A DNA stretch of 64,000 bases from Sagittula sp. P11 (GTDB lineage: Bacteria > Pseudomonadota > Alphaproteobacteria > Rhodobacterales > Rhodobacteraceae). Below are positions 20,024 to 29,587 of the stretch, piece by piece; within the stretch, counting starts at the first letter, position 1; each line of letters opens with the position of its first letter. The notes under the pieces are model-generated. The model was not told where the DNA came from, did not search any database, and saw nothing but the letters and a program-made list of their open reading frames with translations. The translations under genes and the position numbers were made by a program. The DNA lies in the NCBI RefSeq assembly GCF_002814095.1, contig NZ_CP021913.1, forward strand, positions 4,160,501-4,224,500. The letters run 5' to 3'.

Positions 20024-20129
20024 TCTCTAAGTCTCTCGATTTGCTCAACCTTCTTTTAACCCTGTGGGCGCAAGCTGCGGAAGGAAAGAATTGACTTGTA
20101 ATGTTCTACTTTTGTGCTCATCTTGACGA

Positions 20130-20144
20130 GAACAAGAGGCGAAC
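20130..20144 (+). promoter_or_regulatory. LexA/SOS box upstream of recA
   Basis: GAAC-AAGAGGC-GAAC is an exact match to the alphaproteobacterial SOS box GAAC-N7-GAAC, ending 50 bases before the recA start. A TTGACT at 20091-20096 could be the matching -35 element. Confidence 0.85.
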
Positions 20145-20194
20145 GAAAGCAGCGATTGCCGCGCCCCGGTGCGTGTGGAATAAGGAGCCAAAGA

Positions 20195-21268
20195 ATGGCA
20201 ACGGCAGATCTTCTCAGTATGGACAGCAAGCGGAACGCGGACAAGCAGAAGGCGCTGGACAGCGCCCTGGCCCAGATCGAACGACAGTTCGGGAAGGGCT
20301 CGATCATGAAGCTGGGTGGCGAGAACGCGATCAAGGACATCGAGTCGACCTCGACCGGGTCGCTCGGTCTCGACATCGCGCTCGGGATCGGCGGTCTGCC
20401 CAAGGGCCGGATCATCGAGATCTACGGCCCGGAGTCCTCGGGCAAGACCACCTTGACGCTGCACGTGGTGGCGGAAGAACAGAAGAAGGGCGGGGTCTGC
20501 GCCTTTGTCGACGCGGAACACGCGCTCGATCCGCAGTACGCGCGGAAGCTTGGCGTCGATCTCGACGAGCTGCTGATTTCGCAGCCCGACACCGGCGAAC
20601 AGGCGCTCGAGATCACCGATACGCTGGTGCGCTCCGGGGCGGTCAGCCTCGTGGTCGTCGACTCGGTCGCGGCGCTGACGCCGAAGTCCGAGCTCGAGGG
20701 CGACATGGGCGACAGCTCCGTCGGCGTGCACGCCCGCCTGATGAGCCAGGCGATGCGCAAGCTGACCGCGTCGATCAGCCGGTCGAACTGCATGGTGATC
20801 TTCATCAACCAGATCCGCATGAAGATCGGCGTCATGTTCGGCTCGCCTGAGACGACGACCGGTGGCAACGCGCTGAAGTTCTACTCTTCCGTCCGTCTCG
20901 ACATCCGCCGCATCGGCGCGATCAAGGACCGCGACGAGGTCGTCGGCAACCAGACCCGCGTGAAGGTGGTGAAGAACAAGGTCGCGCCGCCGTTCAAGCA
21001 GGTCGAATTCGACATCATGTACGGCGAAGGTATCTCCAAGATGGGCGAGCTTCTGGACCTCGGCGTGAAGGCCGGTGTCGTGGACAAGTCCGGGGCGTGG
21101 TTCTCCTACGGGGACGAGCGGATCGGGCAGGGGCGTGAAAACGCCAAGACCTACCTGCGTGAAAACACCCGCGTCGCTCTTGAGATCGAAGACAAGATCC
21201 GTGCCGCGCACGGGCTGGACTTCCACATGCCGGAAGAAGAGCCGGACATGGTCGACGACGACGAATAG
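20195..21268 (+). CDS. recA: Recombinase RecA
   Basis: 357 residues, normal length. It carries Walker A GPESSGKT, the [10 protein letters not shown] Walker B strand, and the acidic C-terminal tail ending [11 protein letters not shown]. RecA forms filaments on single-stranded DNA, drives strand exchange and triggers LexA self-cleavage. The ATG at 20195 follows AAGGAG. It is controlled by the SOS box at 20130-20144 and ended by the hairpin at 21311-21338, so it is a single-gene unit. Confidence 0.98.
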   Translation: MATADLLSMDSKRNADKQKALDSALAQIERQFGKGSIMKLGGENAIKDIESTSTGSLGLDIALGIGGLPKGRIIEIYGPESSGKTTLTLHVVAEEQKKGGVCAFVDAEHALDPQYARKLGVDLDELLISQPDTGEQALEITDTLVRSGAVSLVVVDSVAALTPKSELEGDMGDSSVGVHARLMSQAMRKLTASISRSNCMVIFINQIRMKIGVMFGSPETTTGGNALKFYSSVRLDIRRIGAIKDRDEVVGNQTRVKVVKNKVAPPFKQVEFDIMYGEGISKMGELLDLGVKAGVVDKSGAWFSYGDERIGQGRENAKTYLRENTRVALEIEDKIRAAHGLDFHMPEEEPDMVDDDE

Positions 21269-21310
21269 TCCGGCCTCGCCAAGGGGATCGGTCCTTCTCC
21301 GAAAGACAAT

Positions 21311-21338
21311 GGGGCGTCCTGCGGGGCGCCCTTTTCTT
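21311..21338 (+). terminator. Intrinsic terminator after recA
   Basis: GGGCGT and GCGCCC form a six-pair stem (one G-U) around CCTGCGGG, followed by TTTTCTTT. It lies about 45 bases after the recA stop. Confidence 0.75.
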
Positions 21339-21546
21339 TGCACACGCTTTTTGCTGACCCGAATTTGGGGGCCATAGGGCCACCCTTTTCCGCCCTGTAT
21401 ACCCGTGGGGCCGGGACCGTGACGGCATGGTGAAGTGGCCGCCCGCGTCAAAGGCCCGGCCGAACCCTTTGTTGCCATGGACAGATGCCCGCACGGCAGA
21501 TACATCAGGCCACCAGACCTGATAGCCCGCAAAGAGGCCCCGAGAC

Positions 21547-24219
21547 ATGGCAAGCCTGAACGACATCCGTTCCACATTTCTGAACTACTTCGAGAAGCAG
21601 GGGCACCAGATCGTCCCGTCGAGCCCGCTCGTGCCGCGCAACGACCCGACGCTGATGTTTGTCAACTCGGGGATGGTGCAGTTCAAGAACCGCTTCACCG
21701 GCGTCGAGAAGGGCGATTACGACCGTGCGACGACCGCGCAGAAATGCGTGCGGGCGGGCGGCAAGCACAACGACCTCGACAACGTGGGGTACACCGCGCG
21801 GCACCACACCTTCTTTGAAATGCTCGGGAATTTCTCGTTCGGCGACTATTTCAAGAAGGAGGCGATCCCCTTCGCCTACGAGCTGGTGACGCGCGAGTTC
21901 GGGATCGACAAGAACCGGATCTACACCACCGTCTACCACACCGACGACGAGGCCTTCGAGATCTGGAAGAAGGTGGGCGTGCCGGAGGACCGGATCATCC
22001 GCATCGCGACCTCCGACAACTTCTGGCAGATGGGCCCGACCGGTCCCTGCGGTCCGTGCACCGAAATCTTCTACGACCACGGCCCGGAGGTCTGGGGCGG
22101 CCCACCGGGATCGCCGGAAGAGGACGGCGACCGCTTCATCGAGATCTGGAACGTCGTCTTCATGCAGAACGAGCAGTTCGAGGACGGCTCCATGAAGGCG
22201 CTCGACATGCAGTCGATCGACACCGGCATGGGGCTGGAGCGGATCGGCGCGCTTCTGCAGGGCAAGCACGACAACTATGACACCGACCTGATGCGCTCGC
22301 TCATAGAGGCGTCGGCGCATGCGACGTCGGTCGATCCGGACGGGCCGGGCAAGATGCACCACCGTGTGATCGCCGACCACCTGCGCTCGACCTCCTTCCT
22401 GATTGCGGACGGTGTGATGCCGTCGAACGACGGGCGCGGCTACGTGCTGCGCCGGATCATGCGCCGCGCCATGCGCCACGCCCACCTGCTGGGCGCGCAG
22501 GATCCGCTGATGCACCGGCTGGTCCCGGCGCTGGTGCGCCAGATGGGCACCGCCTATCCGGAACTGTCGCGCGCACAGGCGATGATCGAAGAGACGCTGC
22601 TGAGCGAGGAGACCCGCTTCAAGCAGACGCTCGACCGCGGTCTGAAGCTGCTGGACGAGGAACTGGCGGGCCTTGGCGAAGAGGCGGCCCTGCCGGGCGA
22701 GACGGCCTTCAAGCTCTATGACACCTTCGGTTTCCCGCTCGACCTGACACAGGATGCGCTGCGCGAAAAGGGCCGGTCGGTGGACACCGCGGGCTTCGAC
22801 GCCGCCATGGCGGAACAGAAGGCACGCGCGCGTGCGGCGTGGTCCGGTTCGGGCGACGCGGCCGACACCGCCGTCTGGTACGACATCGCGGAAACCGCGG
22901 GGGCGACCGACTTCCTCGGCTACGACACCGAGCAGGCTGAGGGCCAGGTGCTGGCGCTGGTCAAGGACGGCGCGCAGGTCAAGTCGCTGGCCGAGGGCGA
23001 GAAGGGCTGGATCGTCCTGAACCAGACCCCGTTCTACGGCGAAAGCGGCGGTCAGGTCGGCGACACCGGCTGGCTGCGCCGTCTGGAAAACGAACGCGAG
23101 ATCGCGACGGTCGAGGACACGCAGAAAATGGGCGGGGGCAAGGTCTTCGCGCATCTGGTTCAAGTGAACAAGGGTACGTTCACCAAGGGCGACGCGCTTT
23201 CGCTGGAGGTCGATCATGGCCGCCGGTCCGCGATCCGGGCGAACCACTCCGCCACGCACCTGTTGCATGAGGCGCTGCGCGAGGCGCTTGGCGATCACGT
23301 GGCACAGCGCGGCTCGCTCAACGCGCCGGACCGGCTGCGGTTCGACTTCAGCCACGGCAAGGCGCTTTCCGCGTCCGAAATCAAGGAGGTGGAGCGGGAC
23401 GTGAACACCTACATCCGGCAGAACGCGCCGGTGTCGACGCGCATCATGACGCCGGACGACGCGCGCGCCATCGGGGCGCAGGCGCTGTTCGGCGAGAAGT
23501 ACGGCGACGAGGTCCGCGTGGTGTCGATGGGTTCGAAGCCCGGCTCCGGCAAGGGCTCGGATGGCTCGACCTATTCGCTGGAGCTTTGCGGCGGCACGCA
23601 CGTCCGCCAGACCGGCGACATCGGGGCGTTTGTCTGCCTCGGCGACAGCGCGTCCTCTGCCGGCGTGCGCCGGATCGAGGCGCTGACCGGTCAGCTTGCG
23701 CTCGACCACCTTGCCCAGCAGGGCCAGACGCTGGCCGCCGTCGCGGCAGAGCTGAAGGCGCCGGCCTCCGAGGTTCCGGCCCGCGTCCGCGCCCTGATGG
23801 ACGAACGCCGCAAGCTGGAGAACGAGGTGGCGAGCCTGCGCCGTGAACTGGCGATGGCCGGTGGCGGGCAGGGCGCAGGTCCCGAGGCCGAGGAGATCGG
23901 CGGCGTGAAGTTCCTGGCGCAGGTGCTGACCGGCGTGACGGGCAAGGACCTGCCGCCACTGATCGACGAGCACAAGACCCGGCTCGGCTCCGGTGCGGTG
24001 CTGCTGATCGCCGATGCCGGTGGCAAGGCGGCCGTGGCCGCAGGTGTGACGGATGACCTGAAGGGCACGCTGTCCGCGGTCGACCTCGTCAAAGCCGCAG
24101 TGCCGGAACTGGGCGGCAAGGGCGGCGGTGGCCGTCCCGACATGGCCCAGGGCGGCGGCGCTTCGGTCGAGAACGCCGATGCCGCGATTGCCGCGGCGCG
24201 GGCCGTGATCGCCGGATGA
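21547..24219 (+). CDS. alaS: Alanyl-tRNA synthetase
   Basis: An 890-residue enzyme that charges tRNA-Ala. It has the class II catalytic core with motif 2 region [20 protein letters not shown], the editing domain zinc motif [11 protein letters not shown] and the later [13 protein letters not shown], and a C-terminal DHHA1-like domain rich in Gly/Ala. The length fits the full multidomain form. GAGG precedes the ATG at 21547. No T-box or other leader structure is evident in the roughly 200 bases between the recA terminator and this gene. Confidence 0.98.
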   Translation: MASLNDIRSTFLNYFEKQGHQIVPSSPLVPRNDPTLMFVNSGMVQFKNRFTGVEKGDYDRATTAQKCVRAGGKHNDLDNVGYTARHHTFFEMLGNFSFGDYFKKEAIPFAYELVTREFGIDKNRIYTTVYHTDDEAFEIWKKVGVPEDRIIRIATSDNFWQMGPTGPCGPCTEIFYDHGPEVWGGPPGSPEEDGDRFIEIWNVVFMQNEQFEDGSMKALDMQSIDTGMGLERIGALLQGKHDNYDTDLMRSLIEASAHATSVDPDGPGKMHHRVIADHLRSTSFLIADGVMPSNDGRGYVLRRIMRRAMRHAHLLGAQDPLMHRLVPALVRQMGTAYPELSRAQAMIEETLLSEETRFKQTLDRGLKLLDEELAGLGEEAALPGETAFKLYDTFGFPLDLTQDALREKGRSVDTAGFDAAMAEQKARARAAWSGSGDAADTAVWYDIAETAGATDFLGYDTEQAEGQVLALVKDGAQVKSLAEGEKGWIVLNQTPFYGESGGQVGDTGWLRRLENEREIATVEDTQKMGGGKVFAHLVQVNKGTFTKGDALSLEVDHGRRSAIRANHSATHLLHEALREALGDHVAQRGSLNAPDRLRFDFSHGKALSASEIKEVERDVNTYIRQNAPVSTRIMTPDDARAIGAQALFGEKYGDEVRVVSMGSKPGSGKGSDGSTYSLELCGGTHVRQTGDIGAFVCLGDSASSAGVRRIEALTGQLALDHLAQQGQTLAAVAAELKAPASEVPARVRALMDERRKLENEVASLRRELAMAGGGQGAGPEAEEIGGVKFLAQVLTGVTGKDLPPLIDEHKTRLGSGAVLLIADAGGKAAVAAGVTDDLKGTLSAVDLVKAAVPELGGKGGGGRPDMAQGGGASVENADAAIAAARAVIAG

Positions 24220-24267
24220 CGCGCGGCCGGGCTTGACCCCGGCGCCCTTCACCGCTTCAAACCATGG

Positions 24268-24299
24268 GGCCCCGGACACGCGCCGGGGCCAATTCTTTT
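24268..24299 (+). terminator. Intrinsic terminator after alaS
   Basis: GGCCCCGG at 24268-24275 and CCGGGGCC at 24283-24290 form a perfect 8-bp stem, followed by AATTCTTTT. It abuts the ribosome site of the next gene, so it separates alaS from the DUF1330 unit or limits read-through into it. Confidence 0.8.
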
Positions 24300-24311
24300 G
24301 GAGGAAATGAG

Positions 24312-24599
24312 ATGCCAGCACTCTGGATCGCGCATGTGTCGGTCACCGACGCCGAGGCCTACGGAAAATACGCCGAACTGGCGGGGCCCGCCATCGCCGC
24401 CCACGGCGGAGAATTCATCGCGCGCGGCGGCCGTTACGTGCAGCTTGAAGGCCGTGACCGGCCGCGGAACGTGGTTGCCCGCTTCCCCAGCGTCGAGGCT
24501 GCGGTGGAGTGCTACAACTCGGATGCCTATCAGGCGGCGCTGGATCACGCCCGCGGTGCCTCCGAACGCGACCTGATGGTGGTCGAGATCACCGAGTGA
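24312..24599 (+). CDS. DUF1330 family protein
   Basis: A 95-residue cytosolic protein of the dimeric alpha/beta-barrel fold, with the DUF1330 pattern WIAHVSVTDAEAYGKYAEL, a central FIARGGR strand and the late YNSDAYQAALDHARGAS. The function of the family is unknown. The ATG at 24312 follows GGAGGAAATGAG directly after the alaS terminator. It overlaps the following MOSC gene by four bases, so the two are translated together. Confidence 0.85.
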   Translation: MPALWIAHVSVTDAEAYGKYAELAGPAIAAHGGEFIARGGRYVQLEGRDRPRNVVARFPSVEAAVECYNSDAYQAALDHARGASERDLMVVEITE

Positions 24600-25063
24600 T
24601 CCCGCTTGCAGAGCTGCGCCGCCGCTTTGCCGGGCCGGGGCGGGTCGACTGGATCGGCCTCCGGCCCGCCCGGCTGGCACCCCCGCTTTCCGTCACCCGC
24701 TGCACGGTGACGGAAAGCGGGTTGGAGGGCGACCACGGGCGCGGCGGCAAGCGTGCCGTCACCCTGATCCAGGCCGAACACATCCCCGTCATCGCGGCGC
24801 TCTGCGGGAGGACGGTCACGGCAGAGATGCTTCGCCGCAATATCGTGGTTTCCGGGCTCAACCTGACCGCCGCGCGGGAGTTCGGCCTTCAGATCGGCGA
24901 GGTCGAGTTGGAGATCACCGCTCCCTGCGCGCCGTGCTCACGGATGGAGACGGTTCTGGGGCAGGGCGGTTACACCGCGATGAGAGGGCACGGCGGCTGG
25001 TGCGCCCGGGTGGTGACAACGGGTGAAATCGAACTCGGTCACAGGGTTATCCACAGGAGTTGA
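24596..25063 (+). CDS. MOSC domain protein
   Basis: 155 residues comprising one MOSC domain. It shows the early GLEGDHG segment, the LIQAEHIPVI strand, and the late APCAPCSRM with the conserved cysteine thought to bind the molybdenum cofactor. Stand-alone MOSC proteins are suspected to handle Mo-cofactor sulfur or ligands; the exact role is unknown. The start is GTG at 24596, overlapping the upstream stop (GTGA). No other molybdenum gene is close. Confidence 0.83.
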   Translation: MIPLAELRRRFAGPGRVDWIGLRPARLAPPLSVTRCTVTESGLEGDHGRGGKRAVTLIQAEHIPVIAALCGRTVTAEMLRRNIVVSGLNLTAAREFGLQIGEVELEITAPCAPCSRMETVLGQGGYTAMRGHGGWCARVVTTGEIELGHRVIHRS

Positions 25064-25431
25064 ACCCAATTCGGCGCCTTCCCGCCCGAACTTCACCGCA
25101 GCGTGAGCAATGCTTTGCCATCGGCGGATTCCGGCCTTTCGCCTGTCTTTGAGAAGTGGCTGATTCGAGGGAAACTGTGAATACCGTGCAGTTATCCACA
25201 ACAACGTTTTCTGAATCTGGAAATGTTTCCGCTTCTGAAAGCGAATTGGGGCCGCCAACACCGCGGAACCGTTGCAAAAATATGGCACTCTGGCCACAGA
25301 TTCCCGAATTTCCGGGGGAATCCGGGGGTCTAGGGCGATTTTGCGTCGGCAAGTACGGAATTCCTGTCGCGCCACCTGAATTTCTTTGGCTAAGGTTCTC
25401 TCACCTACAATTTTTTCTTGGGAGAAAGATC
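25064..25431 (+). other. Long intergenic region upstream of the secreted-protein pair
   Basis: 368 bases that are visibly richer in A and T than the surroundings. A good -10 hexamer TACAAT lies at 25406-25411 with only a weak -35. The ribosome site GGGAGAAAG precedes the ATG at 25432. A run GCCACAGATTCCCGAATT with a following G-rich stretch holds no element I recognise. No gene of convincing coding character is present. Confidence 0.5.
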
Positions 25432-25701
25432 ATGAAAAAAGTTCTTGCTGGCGCCGCTGTTCTCGCAGCTCTCGCAGCTCCGGCCTTCGCTTGGGAAGGT
25501 CAGGTCGTGGCGTGCTACGACAAAGTTTGGGTCCCCGCCAAGTACAACACCTCCAAGACCCTGATCATGGCAGCTCACACCGAGTGGGAGCACGCAGCCA
25601 ACGGTCAGATGGTGCAGATGCACTACCCGGCGGTCTACAAGGAGAACAAGACGCTGGCAGCGCCCGGTCATTACGTGGCCGTGAAAACCGCCTGCAGATA
25701 A
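25432..25701 (+). CDS. Unrecognised small exported protein, paralogue 1
   Basis: 89 residues. The first 20 (MKKVLAGAAVLAALAAPAFA) are a textbook signal peptide; the mature part is about 69 residues with a Cys near each end (VACYDKV and TACR), fit to form one disulfide in the periplasm. The core is CY.KV.V.AKY, then HYPA.Y.E.KTL.AP..Y, shared with the gene at 25879-26250. I know of no named domain for this pattern. Start and ribosome site are unambiguous, and a strong terminator follows, so it is a single-gene transcript likely to be well expressed. Confidence 0.85.
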   Translation: MKKVLAGAAVLAALAAPAFAWEGQVVACYDKVWVPAKYNTSKTLIMAAHTEWEHAANGQMVQMHYPAVYKENKTLAAPGHYVAVKTACR

Positions 25702-25728
25702 TCCTCTCCTGAGGTGAAATAAATCGAA

Positions 25729-25762
25729 GGGCGTGGGGAGCTGCCAACCCGCGCCCTTTTTG
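25729..25762 (+). terminator. Intrinsic terminator after paralogue 1
   Basis: GGGCGTGGG at 25729-25737 pairs with CCCGCGCCC at 25748-25756 (nine pairs, one G-U), followed by TTTTTGCTT. Confidence 0.85.
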
Positions 25763-25878
25763 CTTGCCGTGGCCTTTGTGTTTCTGCCCCGGAAATTCTC
25801 CGGACACAGCCTGTGGAAAACTTGCCAATGCGCCGGAAATATTGAAGACTCCGGCGCAGGGCTGAAACAGGGGGCAAC

Positions 25879-26250
25879 ATGGGACGCGTCTTGGCGTGGA
25901 CATTGGTATTGGCGTCTCTTGCCAATTCCGCCGCTTCTGCGGTGGACACAGACGGGGTTCCCGCTCCACGCTGCTACAAGAAAGTCAGCGTCGAGGCGAA
26001 ATACGATTATTCCCGGCGTCTCGTCCGCAAGGCCCGCCTCGTGCACGACGAGAACGACAAGGGCCAGATCACCATGACCCATTACCCGGCGATCTATATC
26101 GAGGAAAAGACCCTCGTCGCGCCGGCCTACGTGCTGCTCCGGGAAGTGAACTGCACGAAGCGGGTCCTGCGCCGCGCCGAACCTCTGCCCAGCAGCACAT
26201 GCGTTCAGACCCGCGGCTGCGAAGAACTCGAACCCGCCGCCGCAGACTGA
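25879..26250 (+). CDS. Unrecognised small exported protein, paralogue 2
   Basis: 123 residues with a signal peptide ending near ANSAASA. The mature region aligns end to end with the protein at 25432: RCYKKVSVEAKYDYSRRL, then HYPAIYIEEKTLVAPAYVLL, then a Cys where paralogue 1 ends. It carries about 35 further residues with two more cysteines (STCVQTRGCEE). The pair is a diverged tandem duplication. The function is unknown; size, export and cysteines would fit an envelope factor, inhibitor or binding protein, but nothing decides. A terminator separates the genes, so they are controlled apart. Confidence 0.8.
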   Translation: MGRVLAWTLVLASLANSAASAVDTDGVPAPRCYKKVSVEAKYDYSRRLVRKARLVHDENDKGQITMTHYPAIYIEEKTLVAPAYVLLREVNCTKRVLRRAEPLPSSTCVQTRGCEELEPAAAD

Positions 26251-26279
26251 CCCCAAACCTTCGTACCACAAACGAAAGA

Positions 26280-26303
26280 GGCCGGTCCGACCCGGCCCCT
26301 TCC
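26280..26303 (+). terminator. Hairpin after paralogue 2
   Basis: GGCCGG at 26280-26285 and CCGGCC at 26292-26297 form a perfect stem followed by CCTTCCTTC, a weak pyrimidine tract, about 30 bases after the stop. Confidence 0.5.
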
Positions 26304-26375
26304 TTCATCTTGGAAAAAATACCTGCGGGGGTCCGGGGGGGCACCCCCCGGTGGGTCGCCCTCGCGAGAGGGCGA
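26302..26375 (-). repeat. Dispersed 3'-end element, copy A (after typA)
   Basis: On the minus strand, seven bases after the typA stop, a perfect hairpin TCGCCCTC/GAGGGCGA (26356-26375) is followed by a C/G-rich core with CCCCGGACCCCCG, then GGTATTTTTTCC and AAGATGAAGG. The same order and core occur after olsA at 50472-50553. The hairpin sequence differs but the core is nearly the same. Confidence 0.7.
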
Positions 26376-26382
26376 AACCCGG

Positions 26383-28200
26383 TCAGGCAGAGCGCGACGC
26401 GCGCTTGCGCTCATGCGGGTCGAGGAACCGCTTGCGCAGGCGCACGGCGTTCGGCGTGACCTCAACCAGCTCATCGTCGTTGATGTAGGCGATGGCCTCT
26501 TCCAGCGACAGTGACATCGGCGTGGTCAGGCGCACGGCCTCGTCGGTGCCCGAGGCGCGGACGTTGGTCAGCTTCTTGCCTTTCAGCGGGTTCACTTCCA
26601 GGTCGTTGTCCCGGGAATGCTCGCCGATGATCATGCCGGTGTAGACCGGGGCCTGCGCGCCGATCATCATCTTGCCGCGATCCTCGAGGTTCCATAGCGC
26701 GTAGGCCACCGCCTCGCCGCTTTCCATGGAGATCAGCACGCCCTGGCGGCGGCCCGGGATGGCACCCTTGTGCGGGGTCCAGCCGTGGAACACGCGGTTC
26801 AGAACGCCGGTGCCGCGGGTGTCGGTCAGGAACTCGCCGTGATAGCCGATGAGGCCGCGCGACGGGACATGCGCGATGATCCGCGTCTTGCCCGCACCGG
26901 CGGGCCGCATCTCGACCAGCTCGCCCTTGCGGACGCCTGTGATCTTCTCGATCACCGCGCCGGAGTACTCGTCGTCCACGTCGATGGTCGCCTCTTCGAC
27001 GGGTTCCATCATCTGGCCGTCGACTTCCTTCATGATTACCTGCGGACGCGAGATCGACAGCTCGAAACCCTCGCGGCGCATGTTCTCGATCAGGACGCCC
27101 ATCTGCAGTTCGCCACGGCCCGAGACTTCAAAGGCCTCGCCGCCGGGGGTGTCCTTGATGCGGATGGCGACGTTGGTCTCGGCCTCTTTATAAAGACGGT
27201 CGCGGATCACGCGGGACTGCACCTTCTTGCCGTCACGGCCCGCGAGCGGGCTGTCGTTGATCCCGAAGGTCACGGTGATGGTCGGCGGGTCGATGGGCTG
27301 GGCTTCGAGCGGCTCGTCCACCGCCAGCGCGCAGAGCGTGTCGGCCACGGTAGTCTTGGTCATGCCTGCGACGGACACGATGTCGCCGGCAAAGGCTTCG
27401 TCGATGTCCTGCATCTGCAGGCCGCGGAAGGCCTGGATCTTGGTGACGCGGAACTGCTCGATCTTCTGGCCGATGCGGCTGATCGACTGGATCGTCTGAC
27501 CCACCTTCACGTGGCCGGATTCGATGCGGCCCGTAAGCAGGCGGCCGACAAAGGGGTCGGCGCCAAGGGTGACGGCGAGCATGCGGAAGTCCTCGTCCAC
27601 GTGCTTGACCTGCTTCGGCTCGGGCACGTGGTCGACGATCAGGCGGAACAGCGCGTCGAGGTTCTTGCGCGGGCCGTCCAGCTCCGTGTCGCACCAGCCG
27701 TTGCGGCCGGAGGCATAGAGATGCGGGAAGTCGAGCTGGTCCTCGTCGGCGTCGAGGGCCGAGAACAGGTCGAAGACTTCGTCCAGCGCGCGGTCCGGCT
27801 CCGCGTCGGGCTTGTCGACCTTGTTCAGCACCACGATCGGGCGCAGGCCAAGCGCCAGCGCCTTGGACGTGACGAACTTGGTCTGCGGCATGGGGCCTTC
27901 GGCGGCGTCCACCAGCAACACCACGCCGTCGACCATCGACAGGATGCGTTCCACCTCGGCACCGAAGTCGGCGTGGCCGGGGGTGTCCACGATGTTGATC
28001 CGCGTGCCCTTCCACTCGACGGAAGTCGCCTTGGCAAGGATGGTGATCCCTCGCTCGCGTTCGAGGTCGTTCGAATCCATGGCCCGTTCGGCCACGGCCT
28101 GGTTGGCGCGGAAAGCGCCGGATTGCTTCAGCAGTTCGTCGACGAGGGTCGTCTTGCCGTGGTCGACGTGCGCGATGATCGCGACGTTGCGCAATTGCAT
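26383..28200 (-). CDS. typA: Ribosome-associated GTPase BipA/TypA
   Basis: 605 residues, the full family length. The GTPase domain opens at once with [20 protein letters not shown] (G1 at about 11-18), then DTPGHADF (G3) and NKVDKPD (G4). EF-G-like domains II, III and V follow and the C-terminus carries the BipA-specific domain with positively charged [19 protein letters not shown]. The protein helps 50S assembly under stress and cold. The ATG at 28198-28200 follows AGAGGAAA; longer in-frame extensions upstream are not coding-like. Confidence 0.96.
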   Translation of the reverse strand: MQLRNVAIIAHVDHGKTTLVDELLKQSGAFRANQAVAERAMDSNDLERERGITILAKATSVEWKGTRINIVDTPGHADFGAEVERILSMVDGVVLLVDAAEGPMPQTKFVTSKALALGLRPIVVLNKVDKPDAEPDRALDEVFDLFSALDADEDQLDFPHLYASGRNGWCDTELDGPRKNLDALFRLIVDHVPEPKQVKHVDEDFRMLAVTLGADPFVGRLLTGRIESGHVKVGQTIQSISRIGQKIEQFRVTKIQAFRGLQMQDIDEAFAGDIVSVAGMTKTTVADTLCALAVDEPLEAQPIDPPTITVTFGINDSPLAGRDGKKVQSRVIRDRLYKEAETNVAIRIKDTPGGEAFEVSGRGELQMGVLIENMRREGFELSISRPQVIMKEVDGQMMEPVEEATIDVDDEYSGAVIEKITGVRKGELVEMRPAGAGKTRIIAHVPSRGLIGYHGEFLTDTRGTGVLNRVFHGWTPHKGAIPGRRQGVLISMESGEAVAYALWNLEDRGKMMIGAQAPVYTGMIIGEHSRDNDLEVNPLKGKKLTNVRASGTDEAVRLTTPMSLSLEEAIAYINDDELVEVTPNAVRLRKRFLDPHERKRASRSA

Positions 28201-28540
28201 GTCTGTTTCCTCTTGTCCGGATTGCCGCCCGCGTAGCGGCAGTCGGGCCAAAACACCAGTGCCAATCGGTCGCAAACCCCCCTGTTGCAATGATGTGACG
28301 GATCGTTCCTCACGTTTTCGTGCGCGGAACAGGCGGGGAATGGCCGGGTGCATCCACGTCATCGGCACCGATTGGCCAAGAAATGCCAGTCCTTGGAAAT
28401 TACACACGAAATCGGGAACGGAAACGCGGGGTTCAACCGTTGAAAGGGTACTACGGATGGCCACATGGCTGTCGAGCGCCCGAGCAGACCGGACAGAGAC
28501 CCGGAACGAGGCGTGAAAAACAAAAGAAAGGACGAAGGAA
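28201..28540. other. Intergenic region between typA and the beta-barrel gene
   Basis: 340 bases between divergent genes. It contains the inverted pair GCCAATCGGT (28261-28270) and ACCGATTGGC (28367-28376), a TTGGCCAA palindrome at 28372-28379 and a TTCAAC-C-GTTGAA palindrome at 28432-28444. I cannot place a clear promoter; no small gene is evident. Confidence 0.45.
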
Positions 28541-29128
28541 ATGAAAAAGCATATCCTGACCATGACCGTCGCCATTGCAGCACTTGGCACCGCAGCTTCC
28601 GCAGGCAGCCTTGACGTGACGCCGGTCGAGCCGACCCCGGTCACCCCGGTTGAAGTCGTTCCGGTTGCACCGGTCGGCACCTGGACGGGTGGCTATGCCG
28701 GTCTGAGCCTCGGCGGCGCACAGGCGTCCTCGGGCGGTTCCGAAGAGACCGGCCTGATCTACGGCCTGCACGGCGGCTACGACTACCAGTTCGGTAACGG
28801 TATCGTTCTGGGTGGTGAAGCAGAGTTCCAGGGCAACGACGACCTGAGCGTCAACGGCTTCGACGTGGACAACGTGTCCCGCGCCAAGGCACGCATGGGC
28901 TACGACCTCGGCCCGGCGCTGGTTTACGGCACCGCCGGTGTCTCCAAGGTGAACACCAGCATCGGCGAGGCGACCTCCCCGGTTTACGGCCTCGGCATGG
29001 AATACAAGGTGACCGATCGCTTCAGCGTCGGTGCGGAATACCTGAACGAGGACTTCGAGAACCTCGGCTCCACGGAAACCGACCTGCAGCAGGACTCGAT
29101 CTCGCTGCGCGGTAACTTCCGCTTCTGA
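28541..29128 (+). CDS. Small outer membrane beta-barrel protein
   Basis: 195 residues with a signal peptide (cut near TAASA). A Pro/Val/Thr-rich linker of about 25 residues follows, with the repeated unit TPV and VEP. The rest is a barrel of the opacity/OmpA-like porin family: WTGGYAGLSLGG, alternating hydrophobic strands such as GYDYQFGNGIVLGGEAEF, and a C-terminal phenylalanine (SLRGNFRF) for Bam recognition. Eight strands are likely. The function is probably structural or a small channel. It has a very strong ribosome site and a strong terminator, suggesting high expression. Confidence 0.85.
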   Translation: MKKHILTMTVAIAALGTAASAGSLDVTPVEPTPVTPVEVVPVAPVGTWTGGYAGLSLGGAQASSGGSEETGLIYGLHGGYDYQFGNGIVLGGEAEFQGNDDLSVNGFDVDNVSRAKARMGYDLGPALVYGTAGVSKVNTSIGEATSPVYGLGMEYKVTDRFSVGAEYLNEDFENLGSTETDLQQDSISLRGNFRF

Positions 29129-29152
29129 TCGCAGTCTGATCTGTCGATGTTG

Positions 29153-29186
29153 CGCCCCGGACCCATGGTCCGGGGCGTTTTCGTTT
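29153..29186. terminator. Strong terminator between barrel and SMR genes
   Basis: CGCCCCGGA at 29153-29161 and TCCGGGGCG at 29169-29177 form a perfect 9-bp stem followed on the plus strand by TTTTCGTTT. It lies between convergent genes and can serve both. Confidence 0.88.
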
Positions 29187-29206
29187 GTGCACCGCGGCCG
29201 TGCCGG

Positions 29207-29536
29207 TCAGTGCGGTGTCGCGCGAGAAAACAGGTGGATCACCACGATCCCGGCCAGGATCATGCCCATGCCCAAAACCGCCGCAAGGTCGAGCTTCTGG
29301 CCAAAGACCACCCGCCCGATGACGGCGATCAGCACGATGCCCAGTCCCGACCAGATCGCGTAGGTGACGCCCACCGGCATGACCTTCAGCACCATGCTCA
29401 GCAGGTAGAACGCCGCAGCGTAGGACACCGCCACCACGACAGAGGGCAGGGGCCGGGTGAACTGCTGGCTGGCCTGCAGCGCGGTGGTTCCGATGGTTTC
29501 GGCCACCACCGCGAGGATGAGGATGAGATAGGGCAT
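29207..29536 (-). CDS. Small multidrug resistance (SMR/EmrE family) transporter
   Basis: 109 residues with four membrane helices, the standard SMR size. The essential membrane Glu is Glu13 in AVVAETIGT, followed by the family strand with GVTYAIWSGLGIV and the late helix VLGMGMILAGIVVIHL. SMR dimers exchange protons for cationic compounds or guanidinium. Which of these it carries cannot be told from these motifs. It follows the methyltransferase gene at 29588-31129 on the same strand with a gap of 51 bases, so co-transcription is likely. Confidence 0.9.
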   Translation of the reverse strand: MPYLILILAVVAETIGTTALQASQQFTRPLPSVVVAVSYAAAFYLLSMVLKVMPVGVTYAIWSGLGIVLIAVIGRVVFGQKLDLAAVLGMGMILAGIVVIHLFSRATPH

Positions 29537-29587
29537 GAGGCGACTCCCGCTTGGCTGTGCCCCGGTCTACGTGCCGGGGCGGCGGGG

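Noticed and set aside
20045-20060. TCAA-CCTTCTT-TTAAC as a CtrA site for recA
   Set aside because: One base off consensus, far from the SOS-controlled promoter; kept only as a chance-level match.
21339-21546. A T-box leader before alaS
   Set aside because: No specifier-loop hairpin, no TGGN anti-terminator bulge and no terminator directly before alaS; T-boxes are not expected in this class.
25280-25310. TGGCACTCTGGCCAC as a sigma-54 promoter
   Set aside because: The -24-like TGGCAC is present but the -12 GC element does not fit, and the gene start is over 130 bases away.
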